This document shows, piece by piece, positions 7,454 through 16,706 of a stretch of 64,000 nucleotides of DNA. A model generated the notes under the pieces. The model did not search any database, was not told where the DNA came from, and was given only the letters and a program-made list of their open reading frames with translations. Positions within the stretch are counted from its first letter, which is position 1, and each line of letters starts with the position of its first letter. The stretch lies in the NCBI RefSeq assembly GCF_002646595.1, contig NZ_PDUD01000046.1, positions 1 to 64,000 on the forward strand, written 5' to 3'. The position numbers and the translations under genes were made by a program. This DNA is from Flavilitoribacter nigricans DSM 23189 = NBRC 102662. Lineage in GTDB: Bacteria > Bacteroidota > Bacteroidia > Chitinophagales > Saprospiraceae.

Positions 7454-10237
7454 ATGTCATATACCATTTTTCCTCGCAATCGAAGTCTGCAGTTGAAGCC
7501 GACCCGGCAACCAGGCCGGATGTTGGCTCCGGATCGTGGGTGCCTCGAAAAGCATCGTATAGCACTCAATACGATTGGGATTTCCACGATTAGTGGGTTA
7601 GGGGGCATGCAGCTGAAAGAGCTTATCACACCCAGTCCGGGAGTCGTTCTTCCTAATATCCGAGGGGTGATTTCTAGTAGAGAGGTTTCGTTTTCTAACG
7701 CCTACCGCCCCACTGGAATCCCCGGTGATGTCGTGCGTTTTGACGGAAAAGCTAAGCGCCTTAAAACCAGGCCTTTTCCTGTGCGCTTTGATCGGAACAA
7801 CCATCTGCAGATAGGAAATGCGCTGCTGTCTCAGCAAGCGATTACAATGTTGCCGATCCATACCGCCTACTGGGTAGCAGAGCATTTATACTTAGCGGAT
7901 AATACCACCGTAGTATTTGCGGAGGCATACCGGGATTTAGTCATCATTGCAGAGCAAATTACCATCGGTGAGAACGTAACCTTCACCTGGGCTCGGGAGC
8001 CATTGGCACCGCCCGCAGCGCCTCCTAAGGCAGCACATGGCCAGGAAGGCACGAGAAGTCTTTATCTACGTGGACAAGGCGCAAATGGCGGTAATGGGGA
8101 GGACAACATAGCCGTTGCACCAACTGGGTACAGAGGTAAAGACGGCCCAAACATTGAGTTGTGGGCTTTGAACATAGATGGCCAAGCTATTTTCGATCTT
8201 GCTGGTCAGCACGGTGGGCAAGGCGCCAAAGGCGGTGACGGTGGCGACGGTGGTCGAGGCGGGCAAGGAAGAACCGCCCGGCTCAATAGTGCCAGATTTT
8301 GCCGATCCGGTCCAGGTACCGGTGGCCGTGGCGGAAATGGTGGTAAGGGCGGCCGTGGTGGTATTGGTGGCGATGGAGGGGATGGCGGCACCCTAAAAGT
8401 TTACGCTCCTCAATCCATCCTACAAGCTTTTGATACAGCGAATATTTTCGGTGATTTCTCTGCTGGTCAGGGGGGGGAAGGAGGTCAGGGGGGCCAGGGA
8501 GGACAGGCCGGTGCCGGTGGCCCTCGCGGTGCCTATGTGAATGACCTAGTTGGTAATCCTTGCTCAGGTGACTTTGCCCATAGCGGCAGTGCCGGCTCTC
8601 CGGGAACTAATGGAGCTGTGGGGAGTTCCGGTCAGCCGGGAAGGAGTAGCCGAAATGCGGTCCGATTGGTTGGGATTAGCACCGATCTCTTTCGAGAGCA
8701 GCTGCAAGCACCGGCGATTCATACCTTGTCTCAGTCTAATGGTAACGTAGGGGATTGGCTTACTTTGCACGGCCGAAATTTCACACAGACAGATACCATT
8801 TTGTTCAATGGGGTAGCCTGCGAGACGATTTTCAGTAGCGATACGACGCTGTCTTGTCAGGTGCCTGATGTGGAAGGAGGAGCCGCTACTTTAGCAATAC
8901 TCCAACGAGACGGTACTCGATCCAATAAGATCAGCTTCGTGCTACGGCCCTTTCTTCAGGATGTAATCAATTCCCAGAATCAAAAATGGAGGGCTGGGGC
9001 TAAGTTTTACCCTGGGAAAGAGGCCGCCATAATCGGAACCGGCTTTAGTGAAGAAGTAGCATTATTATTTGGCGGGCACTACCTCGATAGGCAAGAGGTG
9101 CAATACATTAGTAAAAATGAGTTGCGGTTTACCGTCAACCGTTCATCCGAAGTGGCCTATCCCGAACTACTGGAGCTACAGGCGCGATTAGGTACGGGGG
9201 AAACTTCCAACGCACTATCCATTCCGCTGTGGACCTACGAAATTGTATGTCTTGGAGATTCTATCGTTTGGGGGCAAGGACTGCGTGATGAATATAAATT
9301 CACCTCGCTGGTAGAACGGCATATTGCGGAGGAAAGCGCAGGGCAAATAGGTGTCTATCGTCATGTATACGCTCGCTCCGGTGCTAACATTGGTGACCCT
9401 GATCATTGGAATATGCGGACGCAGGGAAATCCTAATCATGAGGTGCCGGACAGAAATCCCACAATTGGTCAGCAGGTGCAGCTATTTCAGGAAGCGGGAG
9501 GTGATCCTAAGGCCGTACGTTTAGTACTGCTCGATGGGGGGATCAATGATGTGGGAGTGGAACGGATACTATGTAACGACGATATTAGGGGAGATATCGA
9601 GTCCTTTTGCTACGGGCGTATGGGACAATTGCTCGATAGGGTTCACAACACTTTTCCCAATGCGAAGATCATTGTGACGGGTTACTTTAAGATCGTTAGT
9701 CCCCAGAGTGACAGAGCACTCATCAGTTTGTACCTGATCGGTACCGGTGTAAGCGCAACGGTGGGTGCCGCGGTAATGGTAGCTGGAGCCGGTGGCATCG
9801 TTGCAGGCGTGGCCTTATCTGCTGAGCTACATGACCATCTTACGGATCGCTCGCGAGTTTTACATCGACAGGCTCATGCAAGTCTTCGACGGGCAATTGA
9901 TGAATTTAACGGTTCACATGCAGCTTCGGTGGCCTTCTTTGCCGATCCGGAATTTACGGACGAACACGCGATTTTTGCTCCGGAGGCACTGGTATGGGGA
10001 GTAAAAGGGCCACCTGCTCTTGATGCAGCAGACGAAAGTGCCTCCGGCGGCGTAGCCGAAGATCGAAAAGTGCTATGTGTAAGCGCTGGCCTGGGAGGAA
10101 TGGCGAAATTCAAATGTATACGGGCTTCCGCCGGGCACCCTAATCGCGCCGGTGCTATCCGCTATGCCGAGCGTATTTTAAACATTTGGAACCAAGAGAT
10201 GAACGATCTCAATGAGTTTCCACAAAACAACAACTAG
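7454..10237 (+). CDS. Glycine-rich / IPT-TIG / SGNH-hydrolase multidomain protein
   Basis: A 927-residue protein with no visible signal peptide. After an N-terminal beta-rich segment, residues about 197-400 are a low-complexity glycine-rich region (GGDGGDGGRGGQG, GGEGGQGGQGGQ), collagen-like in look but without strict Gly-X-Y. Residues about 420-585 hold two IPT/TIG-like Ig domains (GDWLTLHGRNF; AAIIGTGF). The C-terminal third is an SGNH/GDSL hydrolase: block I CLGDS with nucleophile Ser603, block III GGIND with Asn698, and block V GHPNRAG with His895. The usual Asp three residues before that His is Ser here. A hydrophobic Gly/Ala/Val-rich helical insert (about 755-790) interrupts the enzyme domain. 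The family hydrolyses esters, often acetyl groups on sugars. The next gene starts two bases after the stop. Confidence 0.85.
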   Translation: MSYTIFPRNRSLQLKPTRQPGRMLAPDRGCLEKHRIALNTIGISTISGLGGMQLKELITPSPGVVLPNIRGVISSREVSFSNAYRPTGIPGDVVRFDGKAKRLKTRPFPVRFDRNNHLQIGNALLSQQAITMLPIHTAYWVAEHLYLADNTTVVFAEAYRDLVIIAEQITIGENVTFTWAREPLAPPAAPPKAAHGQEGTRSLYLRGQGANGGNGEDNIAVAPTGYRGKDGPNIELWALNIDGQAIFDLAGQHGGQGAKGGDGGDGGRGGQGRTARLNSARFCRSGPGTGGRGGNGGKGGRGGIGGDGGDGGTLKVYAPQSILQAFDTANIFGDFSAGQGGEGGQGGQGGQAGAGGPRGAYVNDLVGNPCSGDFAHSGSAGSPGTNGAVGSSGQPGRSSRNAVRLVGISTDLFREQLQAPAIHTLSQSNGNVGDWLTLHGRNFTQTDTILFNGVACETIFSSDTTLSCQVPDVEGGAATLAILQRDGTRSNKISFVLRPFLQDVINSQNQKWRAGAKFYPGKEAAIIGTGFSEEVALLFGGHYLDRQEVQYISKNELRFTVNRSSEVAYPELLELQARLGTGETSNALSIPLWTYEIVCLGDSIVWGQGLRDEYKFTSLVERHIAEESAGQIGVYRHVYARSGANIGDPDHWNMRTQGNPNHEVPDRNPTIGQQVQLFQEAGGDPKAVRLVLLDGGINDVGVERILCNDDIRGDIESFCYGRMGQLLDRVHNTFPNAKIIVTGYFKIVSPQSDRALISLYLIGTGVSATVGAAVMVAGAGGIVAGVALSAELHDHLTDRSRVLHRQAHASLRRAIDEFNGSHAASVAFFADPEFTDEHAIFAPEALVWGVKGPPALDAADESASGGVAEDRKVLCVSAGLGGMAKFKCIRASAGHPNRAGAIRYAERILNIWNQEMNDLNEFPQNNN

Positions 10238-10239
10238 TT

Positions 10240-12267
10240 ATGAAGTATCTATTTCTTTTTTTCTTTTTACCGGGTTTGATGTGGGACCTTGCAGCGCAAA
10301 ATTACCCTTGTGATTCAGATCTGGAATTTCAAGCTGACCTTGCTTTTCGTTGGGCGCCGATTCATCACCAGGATATCGACTCTCGTAAGCACAGTAACGG
10401 TTGGTTGCCTTGGAACTGGGTTCGCAGGACCTGCAAGCACGGCCTGCAGGGTAGAGCGGATCTCATCACCGCCTTTGACTTCGATCGAGATTCGGACACC
10501 TCCAACAATTGGGAAAATCTCAAGCGAGGATTAAACCACGATATATCGCCTGTTTGCTATTATTCTGTGGTAGAGACCGCATCCCATTGGTACATTGTCT
10601 ACGCCTTTTACCACCCCCGTGACTGGGAGTGTCCCGGAGAAAGCTCCGTCGAAGGGCAGATTGCGAAATTTTTTCCCGAAAAAGTAGAACACGAGAATGA
10701 TATGGAAGGCCTCTTGGCCATCGTTCATAAGGATGGTACGACTTTTGGAACCTTGCAGAGTATCGTGACGGTGGCGCATAACAGCTTCTATTCTTTTATT
10801 CCGGCTGGGAGCAGTTTACAGGGAAGTGTCAATGAAGATCAAGATGGTACTTTACAATTCGCTACCCTCGCCGAAGATGGATTGCCGCATCCCGTTACCG
10901 CCCAGGAAGCTCGGGGACACGGACTTAAGGCCGAGCCTGAATACCGCATTGATGGAGATGGTGTTATCTATTCTCCTACCAAAGGGGAGCGTGTGGCGCC
11001 CGCCGATCCGAAATACGCAGCGGAGGATATTCTTTACGGAAAGTACGCCCTCATCTCTATTTTTGATGAAACGGCTGGATTGTGGAATAAGCGTTGTCCG
11101 CGTGCCAGTTACCGCGTTTTTGAAGAAAGCAGCGGCCAGTTCATCGGCGATTACGGGGAAAGCCTGGCCAGCCCCCCTTGGAAATGGGATGACACCGATG
11201 GGGTTACGGTAGATCTTCCGGGAATTGGCCCTGTAAGTATCAATGGCACCGAGGACGGCTTACCCGCAGGATGGCTGGCCATTCATCCTGCTGATGTGGC
11301 TAAGCACTATTTTCGGGGTTTCTCCCCGGGATTTTCGAGCGAGTACCTCTTTAATCCATACACGGAAAATGGAGGGCTGCCCGTTTGCGAGCCTCCTCCT
11401 CAAGAGCGCGTTGTGTTTGATGTGCGTAAGCAGGGGGCTAACTTTGATATCGTTGATTTTTGCTTGACCACCGGTATTGTTCCGACCTACTGCACCTACG
11501 GACATGATATTCAGGTGCTGCAGGCTTCTTATTCTTCCGTCACGGGAGAACGTATCGGATTCCCGCAGCCCCTGGAGTTGAACTATCAGGTGTTCTACCA
11601 GCTAGAACGAACTTATGCTGGGACACCCTGCGCAGACTGTGAAATGCTTCCGCTAACGGACCAAAGCAGTTTCGTAGAAGAGCATGTTCGCATAGAGCGC
11701 AATGGAACCAACATTAGCCTACGGTTTTTCGATGAGAATGATGAGCTACCCGCCAATCAGCTGGGCAATTCCTTTCTGGCTGACCCCGACTTGATTGAAC
11801 CGTACGCTAATAAAGCTCGCATTCAGATCAAGGTAATCGCACTGCTTTCCGAATGCGATACCATCGAGATGACAGCCAGCTATTCCGCTTTAGATTGTCG
11901 TTCGCTAAAATGTCCGGGACTGGAGTCGGAAATTCCCCAGCTGGTTCGGGATATTGATATCCTGATTGATCCTATCCGCAATCTACTGGTGATCTATTCG
12001 AAAGGGAAATTCCAAAACGAATTCCGTGGAGTGTTTGTACGTCAGCAATTTGCTGCTTCGTTTTTAACACTACTAGAGCGAATTCCCCGGGAGCGCATCA
12101 ACCAAGTATATGTATTAGGGCAAGAAACGACCGCTCCGCGCACATCGACTAACGCTACGATGATACGCGAAAGAAATACGCAGATCAACGCTCAATTCCG
12201 ACAATTACGGGTGGAGAAATTGGACATCGATGCGTTTGATCTGAGGATGCAGCAATCGCGGGAGTAG
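10240..12267 (+). CDS. Secreted protein of unknown function, partner of the SGNH protein
   Basis: A 675-residue protein with a signal peptide (MKYLFLFFFLPGLMWDLAAQ). The N-terminal domain (about 20-190) has striking His/Asp/Trp-rich motifs: RWAPIHHQDID, YHPRDWE, HENDMEG and VAHNSF. They look like a conserved metal- or substrate-binding core. There is a faint resemblance to Vps62-type domains in the APIHHQD and HENDMEG segments, which I cannot confirm. The middle contains paired cysteines and beta structure. The last 100 residues (NLLVIYSKGKFQNEF onward) form an alpha/beta segment. The start is two bases after the previous stop, so translation is probably coupled, which suggests joint action with the SGNH protein. 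A hairpin at 12422-12448 closes the unit. Confidence 0.75.
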   Translation: MKYLFLFFFLPGLMWDLAAQNYPCDSDLEFQADLAFRWAPIHHQDIDSRKHSNGWLPWNWVRRTCKHGLQGRADLITAFDFDRDSDTSNNWENLKRGLNHDISPVCYYSVVETASHWYIVYAFYHPRDWECPGESSVEGQIAKFFPEKVEHENDMEGLLAIVHKDGTTFGTLQSIVTVAHNSFYSFIPAGSSLQGSVNEDQDGTLQFATLAEDGLPHPVTAQEARGHGLKAEPEYRIDGDGVIYSPTKGERVAPADPKYAAEDILYGKYALISIFDETAGLWNKRCPRASYRVFEESSGQFIGDYGESLASPPWKWDDTDGVTVDLPGIGPVSINGTEDGLPAGWLAIHPADVAKHYFRGFSPGFSSEYLFNPYTENGGLPVCEPPPQERVVFDVRKQGANFDIVDFCLTTGIVPTYCTYGHDIQVLQASYSSVTGERIGFPQPLELNYQVFYQLERTYAGTPCADCEMLPLTDQSSFVEEHVRIERNGTNISLRFFDENDELPANQLGNSFLADPDLIEPYANKARIQIKVIALLSECDTIEMTASYSALDCRSLKCPGLESEIPQLVRDIDILIDPIRNLLVIYSKGKFQNEFRGVFVRQQFAASFLTLLERIPRERINQVYVLGQETTAPRTSTNATMIRERNTQINAQFRQLRVEKLDIDAFDLRMQQSRE

Positions 12268-12672
12268 GTCCGTTGCATGGGCCTGGTTTGGGAGCGTAAG
12301 TAGAACTCGTCTCTTACAGTACGGACTAAAGCAGGACCTAATACTTCAGCATATTCAGGATATGGCAAATAGTCACTTCGGTGAGTGTCCCATATCTCTT
12401 CGTGCACAACTAGAAATACGAAAAGCCGAGGCGAATAGCCTCGGCTTTCAAAAATAAAAACTAAACCCCAGTTATATTCTTGATAATGCTGCCCCATTTG
12501 AAACTAACGCGGACAGATTATATTGTATTTATTAATAATCTTTATCGAAAATATCGTCCATTAGTTTCATAAACAGGAAGAATATTATAATTGTTCAATC
12601 CACGCCATGCCCGGGTTGACTCTACTTAACATATAATTAGCTATGAGGCAAGGAACAGGCTCTAAATTCGCG
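12268..12672. other. Convergent intergenic region
   Basis: It lies between the ends of two convergent genes and carries the hairpin at 12422-12448. The rest is AT-rich with no supportable gene; an open frame on the minus strand at 12192-12497 is an overlap artefact of the 10240 gene. Confidence 0.5.
12422..12448. terminator. Intrinsic terminator hairpin between convergent genes
   Basis: An 11-bp perfect GC-rich stem (AAAGCCGAGGC with GCCTCGGCTTT) around a 5-base loop. The A/T bases flanking each side make it usable in both directions. It sits about 155 bases after the plus-strand operon and about 225 bases beyond the end of the minus-strand TPR gene. Confidence 0.8.
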
Positions 12673-15180
12673 TTAGGTTGAGATTTCATTTTGAATTCGG
12701 GCCAGGTAAGCTTGCGGGTCTTCTCCCCAGGCTTGGATGATTTGAAGTGCAGATGAAATATAATTTTTTGTTTCTATAAGATCTGAAATAGGTAAAGCAG
12801 TTCTGATGGTTTCTTCGGCATACTTTAGGGAATTGTTTTTTTCGGGGACATACTTGATAAAAAATATAGCTAAATTGATGGTCGACATTGCCAGGTGTGA
12901 AAGATATACACTGGCCTGACCTTTAACGAGCTGTCGTCTAATTTCCAAAGATTCTTCATACATCTTCCTCGCCTGGCCAAATTCAGACTTTTCCAGAAAA
13001 ACACTTGCCAGATTGTTGAGTAAAGTGGCTCTGTTGGCAGCATAGGTGGCAGGTAAATTTAAGGATAATTCGTTATAGATATCCAGCGCTTCTTCATAGA
13101 GCGATTTTGCGGCGTCCAACTGACCTTGATCTTCCAGCAAATTAGCTAGACTGTTCAGCCCATCCGCTAATTCGGGTAAGTATATTTCGGGATACGTTTT
13201 AGCTAAGTCTCTAAGGATGCTTACGGCTTCATTAACGAAATTCATGCCCGTCTCGTAATCTCCATGCTCTGCGTATACATTCCCGAAGTTATTTAAAAGG
13301 TAGGCTAAATGGGGCAGGTAAGTTTCCGGAAAAGTTTTCACTAATTCGCGATAATGCGATAAGCTTTCTGTGTAGAAAGAGACCGCCTGAACAGTGTTAC
13401 CAACTGAGTAATTTACAATGGCCAGATTGTTTAAAGTTCCGGCGAGATAGGGGCGGTAGCTTGACTGATCACTTTCCGTCAGCTTCCGGTATATCGCTAA
13501 GGCCCGTTTGAAGGAAGATATAGATTTTTCAAAATTATTTTGAGCTCTATAGGATTCTCCCAGATTATTTAAGGTTGTGGCCAGATCGGGTAAAAAAGCC
13601 GGTGGATCGCTATCGGCTAATTCTTTTCTTACGGCAAGGGCCGCTTCGTACCGAAGGGTAGCTTGCTCATAATTCTTGCTTTGAAAGTAGGTGTAGGCAA
13701 GATTGTGTAATGTTCGGCTCTTATCCGGCAGATAAGCTTTCGCCTCCGTTAATTCTAAAGAATGATAAATGCTCAGCGCCCGCTCATAATAGGCCCTGGC
13801 TTTTTTAAAGTTATGCTCCTGGGTATAGAAATTGGCGAGATCTCCTAAAGACGCTGCAACATCCGGAAGATATCTCAATGGCTCCATCACTGCTAAACCT
13901 TCGAAGATGTGAAATGCTTCTTCCGTGTAGGATTTAGCTTGTTTAAATTGATTTTGTGTTCTTTTTAATTCGCCATAATTAGAAAGGGTGTTTGCCAGAT
14001 TTGGTAAGTAAACTTTAGGTTCGGAAAGGAGGAGTTCCCGGTATAAATTTAAGGTGTCCTGAAGCAGGGACTCCGCTGTTTTGAAATCGTGAGCTGTTTT
14101 GCAAGAACTGGCGAGGTTGCCTTTTATTAAGGCTATGTGAGGCAAAAAAGCCCTTCTGGGAATTGGTTCGATGGATTCATATATCTTTAAAGATTCCAGG
14201 TAAAGCGACCTGGCAGAAGAAAAATTATTTTTCTTATCCTCAAGTATTGCAAGATTATTGAGCGTCATTGCCACATCGCTTAGTTTTACGGGGGAGCGAT
14301 CTTCGGCCAGTTCCTTTTTTAGCTGCAGTGCTTCTTCGTATAAAGGAAACGCTTCATCAAGATTATTGCTTTCCTGATAGGAGGTAGCCAGGTTGTTTAA
14401 AATCTGGGCCAGTTCATCTTTTAGAGCGCCGGCATTATTTTGGCCGACAAGCTTTCTTGTAATCTGTAAAGAGTCCGTATATAGATTTATGGCTTCCCGG
14501 TACCTGTTCTGCCGGTGTTGATAGTAGCCATATTTAAATTGATAATTGCCAACTGCACGCGGGTTGCCCGAAAATTTTACGGATTTTAAGCCTTTTTCGA
14601 AATAGAAAATGGCTTTTTCGAAACGCTCTTCCAGTTCATAATTCAAATTGGTAATTTCTGCTTTCACTAAAAACTCATTGGCATTATCGATCAGTTGCCT
14701 CGATACTTGCTGTAGCTGTACCTGGTTTTGTTGATAGATTTCGAAATGTTCTAACAACTCATCTTCTGGAAGTATATCCCCTACCTGTTTTAATGCTCCC
14801 GCTGCATACGCATTTTTAATGCTGGCCATGTTTTCCGTATCTTGAATCCCATCTAAGGTAAGCGCCAGATCCAGGATATCGGCCCGCATTTTTCGCTCCT
14901 TATTAAGGATCACTTGCAGATCCGAAGCCAGCTCAATATGATTTGTTGTGCCCTTAGGAACTTCCACCATCTTGATTTCTAATTGCTTTTTTTGCTCTTG
15001 CAGGATTTGGTAGAGGTCGAAACTATCGTAAAAGGTATCCCACTCCAGGTGGGTGTTTCTACCCGATCGGATATCGTCTATAATCACCCGGATCTGGCGA
15101 GCTAAATTAACTTCCTCCGTGAACATGATGTTGGTATTCGCCCGGGAAATGATATTTTGTAGAAAAGTAGAATTGTCCAC
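12673..15180 (-). CDS. Large tetratricopeptide-repeat protein
   Basis: An 835-residue protein when read from a GTG at 15180; the first ATG at 15126 would remove 18 residues and is an equally good start. No signal peptide or membrane helix is visible, so it is probably cytoplasmic. The first 200 residues are helical and charged. From about residue 210 to the end run roughly a dozen TPR units of about 50 residues, each with the pattern YLPxLAxTLNNLAxxY followed by FxxAxxxYxEALxIYRxL. This kinesin-light-chain-like TPR class makes protein-binding solenoids and is common in conflict and NTPase signalling systems. It is the last gene of a minus-strand group that includes an EAD11 protein and an HExxH/TPR protein, which suggests a scaffold role there. 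Confidence 0.85.
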   Translation of the reverse strand: MDNSTFLQNIISRANTNIMFTEEVNLARQIRVIIDDIRSGRNTHLEWDTFYDSFDLYQILQEQKKQLEIKMVEVPKGTTNHIELASDLQVILNKERKMRADILDLALTLDGIQDTENMASIKNAYAAGALKQVGDILPEDELLEHFEIYQQNQVQLQQVSRQLIDNANEFLVKAEITNLNYELEERFEKAIFYFEKGLKSVKFSGNPRAVGNYQFKYGYYQHRQNRYREAINLYTDSLQITRKLVGQNNAGALKDELAQILNNLATSYQESNNLDEAFPLYEEALQLKKELAEDRSPVKLSDVAMTLNNLAILEDKKNNFSSARSLYLESLKIYESIEPIPRRAFLPHIALIKGNLASSCKTAHDFKTAESLLQDTLNLYRELLLSEPKVYLPNLANTLSNYGELKRTQNQFKQAKSYTEEAFHIFEGLAVMEPLRYLPDVAASLGDLANFYTQEHNFKKARAYYERALSIYHSLELTEAKAYLPDKSRTLHNLAYTYFQSKNYEQATLRYEAALAVRKELADSDPPAFLPDLATTLNNLGESYRAQNNFEKSISSFKRALAIYRKLTESDQSSYRPYLAGTLNNLAIVNYSVGNTVQAVSFYTESLSHYRELVKTFPETYLPHLAYLLNNFGNVYAEHGDYETGMNFVNEAVSILRDLAKTYPEIYLPELADGLNSLANLLEDQGQLDAAKSLYEEALDIYNELSLNLPATYAANRATLLNNLASVFLEKSEFGQARKMYEESLEIRRQLVKGQASVYLSHLAMSTINLAIFFIKYVPEKNNSLKYAEETIRTALPISDLIETKNYISSALQIIQAWGEDPQAYLARIQNEIST

Positions 15181-15189
15181 CAGATTTAG

Positions 15190-15831
15190 TTATTATGAAA
15201 TACCACCAAGGTGTCCAGGAGCTGAACGTCGCCCTTTCCTAAATAGTCCATCTTTGCGATGGAGGCATCCTGGTCATTAGGTAAATCAGTTTTTAACAAT
15301 ATGTTATCGGAATCAAGAAGCAGGCTTGCTTAAAATATTTCTCCGGAAAAACATCAGCAGCCTATCCTGCAAGTATTTCATCCTGCTAATGCTGAGAACA
15401 ATGAGCCGTTTTGGCACTATCGGCAAAAAAGCCTTTCGATATCGGACTGTAATTTAGGGAAACAAACTCGTAGACTGGATATAAATGTTCTATAATTTCC
15501 CTCGCCTGTGGTCGATCCTTGCTTTTGAACATGCCCTGATCCGCAGCCAGAATTTAATCAATCGGTACCGGAAAGATTTTGCACAAATGGGTGCCGTCTT
15601 CAATCACGGCGATGAACATGTTATTGTTCTGGTCTTTGAAAACGAGTGGCTCGTGGTGGATAGTTCGCTTTCCGGCATTGAGCTTTTGATAAGCCTTTAA
15701 GATTTCTAATTTTCTGTAACCTCGAAATAGACCACTTCGTTGATTTCGATGGGAGCGATTGCCTCCCCTACTCTATTGGCCTGCTGCCATGCCAATTCTA
15801 TAACATGGGGACTCAACCCCTGTAGGACCAT
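15190..15831 (-). pseudogene. Degenerate coding remnant between the TPR and EAD11 genes
   Basis: No intact gene fills this 730-base gap, but the minus strand shows protein-like stretches in shifting frames. From an ATG at 15831 a 41-codon frame (MVLQGLSPHVIELAWQQANR...VVYFEVTEN) ends at a TAG at 15706-15708. A frame shift then gives RKLEILKAYQKLNAGKRT and NNNMFIAVIEDGTHLCKIF up to a TAA. Further on come DRPQAREIIEHLYPVYEF, then KRLIVLSISRMKYLQDRLL and a last piece ending VVFHNN at a TAA near 15190. This pattern of meaningful peptide broken by stops and frameshifts fits a decayed gene. I do not recognise the family. Confidence 0.5.
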
Positions 15832-15910
15832 CGTACTTAACCGGTCCTTTGATAATATATAATTAGCTATGAAGAACTAATTTGATTCTTCGGGAAACTA
15901 TAGCTTTAGC

Positions 15911-16597
15911 TTAAAGTAACTTTTCTACCGTTTCGTGGGTAAAAGCAAGTACCATTTCCCGGCTTATGGGCAATTGTTGCTGAAGATACGATTCGGAATA
16001 AATCCAGTTGACGTCAGCTATTCCGGATAACTCTCTCAATTGCCTACTGGCGGTCAGCAGGTAGTTAAAGAAAGCTGCTCCGGATAACTCTCGCTGTGTT
16101 CGAGCGGTCAGCTGATACCGGAGTTGTAGCAAATGGATAGCCGACAGCAGACTTTCACGGTGATGGACGGTTCCGTCTGATCCGATAGCAAAAAAGGACG
16201 CCCATTTGAATTCCAGGCTTTCTCGCACTATTTCCTCTTCCCTTCGCATTCCGATAAAGCTGTCTTTTGTGATCTTCAATTCCAATATCCGTTGGAAGTT
16301 TTCTTCCTCGAGCAGTTGGGTTCGGATTCGTTCCAGATTCAATTCCTGGGGACCAGCCTGATCGATAAACTCCATTATAGACAGCCGCAGGTGGTTCATT
16401 TCGACAAGCACATTCTGGCGATCAATTCGTTTTTGTTGCGCGTCCCTTTGTAGGTCATTGTACCGGGCAATCAATAGAATGAGTTCATTGGTGAAGTCAG
16501 GGGTTCCGGAATAGGAGGCCAATAGCAGATCAAGCACTTCACCTACGTGATAGGCAATCAGTAACTTTAGCTTACTTTTAATGTTTAGATCTCCCAT
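15911..16597 (-). CDS. EAD11-like effector-associated domain protein
   Basis: A 228-residue cytoplasmic protein with an ATG start. Residues about 8-82 match the pattern of effector-associated domain 11: a helix with LLIAYHVGEVLDLLL, then ELILLIARYNDLQRDAQQKRID, then VEMNHLRLSIMEFID. EADs are small helical adaptors, known from bacterial conflict systems, that link effectors such as proteases, TIR or nucleases to their sensors through like-with-like contacts. Here the adaptor is followed by about 140 residues of helical sequence (ESLEFKWASFFAIG, LLQLRYQLTARTQ) that I do not recognise; it may be the effector or a docking partner. It lies 109 bases after the HExxH/TPR gene on the same strand. EAD assignment is from pattern memory and needs a profile search. 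Confidence 0.65.
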   Translation of the reverse strand: MGDLNIKSKLKLLIAYHVGEVLDLLLASYSGTPDFTNELILLIARYNDLQRDAQQKRIDRQNVLVEMNHLRLSIMEFIDQAGPQELNLERIRTQLLEEENFQRILELKITKDSFIGMRREEEIVRESLEFKWASFFAIGSDGTVHHRESLLSAIHLLQLRYQLTARTQRELSGAAFFNYLLTASRQLRELSGIADVNWIYSESYLQQQLPISREMVLAFTHETVEKLL

Positions 16598-16706
16598 TCG
16601 ATATTTCCTGATTTTTGGCCTTTTGGTATATCTGCTATATTGCCTTTAAAATAAGGCTTCCCCGGGACTTCACCAATGAATTCAAAAGAGACAAATTACA
16701 TTTGAG

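Noticed and set aside
8206-8391. Proline-rich open frame on the minus strand
   Set aside because: It is the complement of the glycine-rich repeats of the SGNH protein (GGT/GGC read as ACC/GCC) and has no independent support.
15485-15700. 71-codon open frame on the plus strand
   Set aside because: The minus strand of the same stretch gives more protein-like (though broken) sequence; this frame is most likely its shadow.
12631-15872. 16-base direct repeat (12631-12646 and 15857-15872) after the stop codons of two minus-strand genes
   Set aside because: A single AT-rich 16-base match is expected by chance in a window of this size; the flanks do not align.
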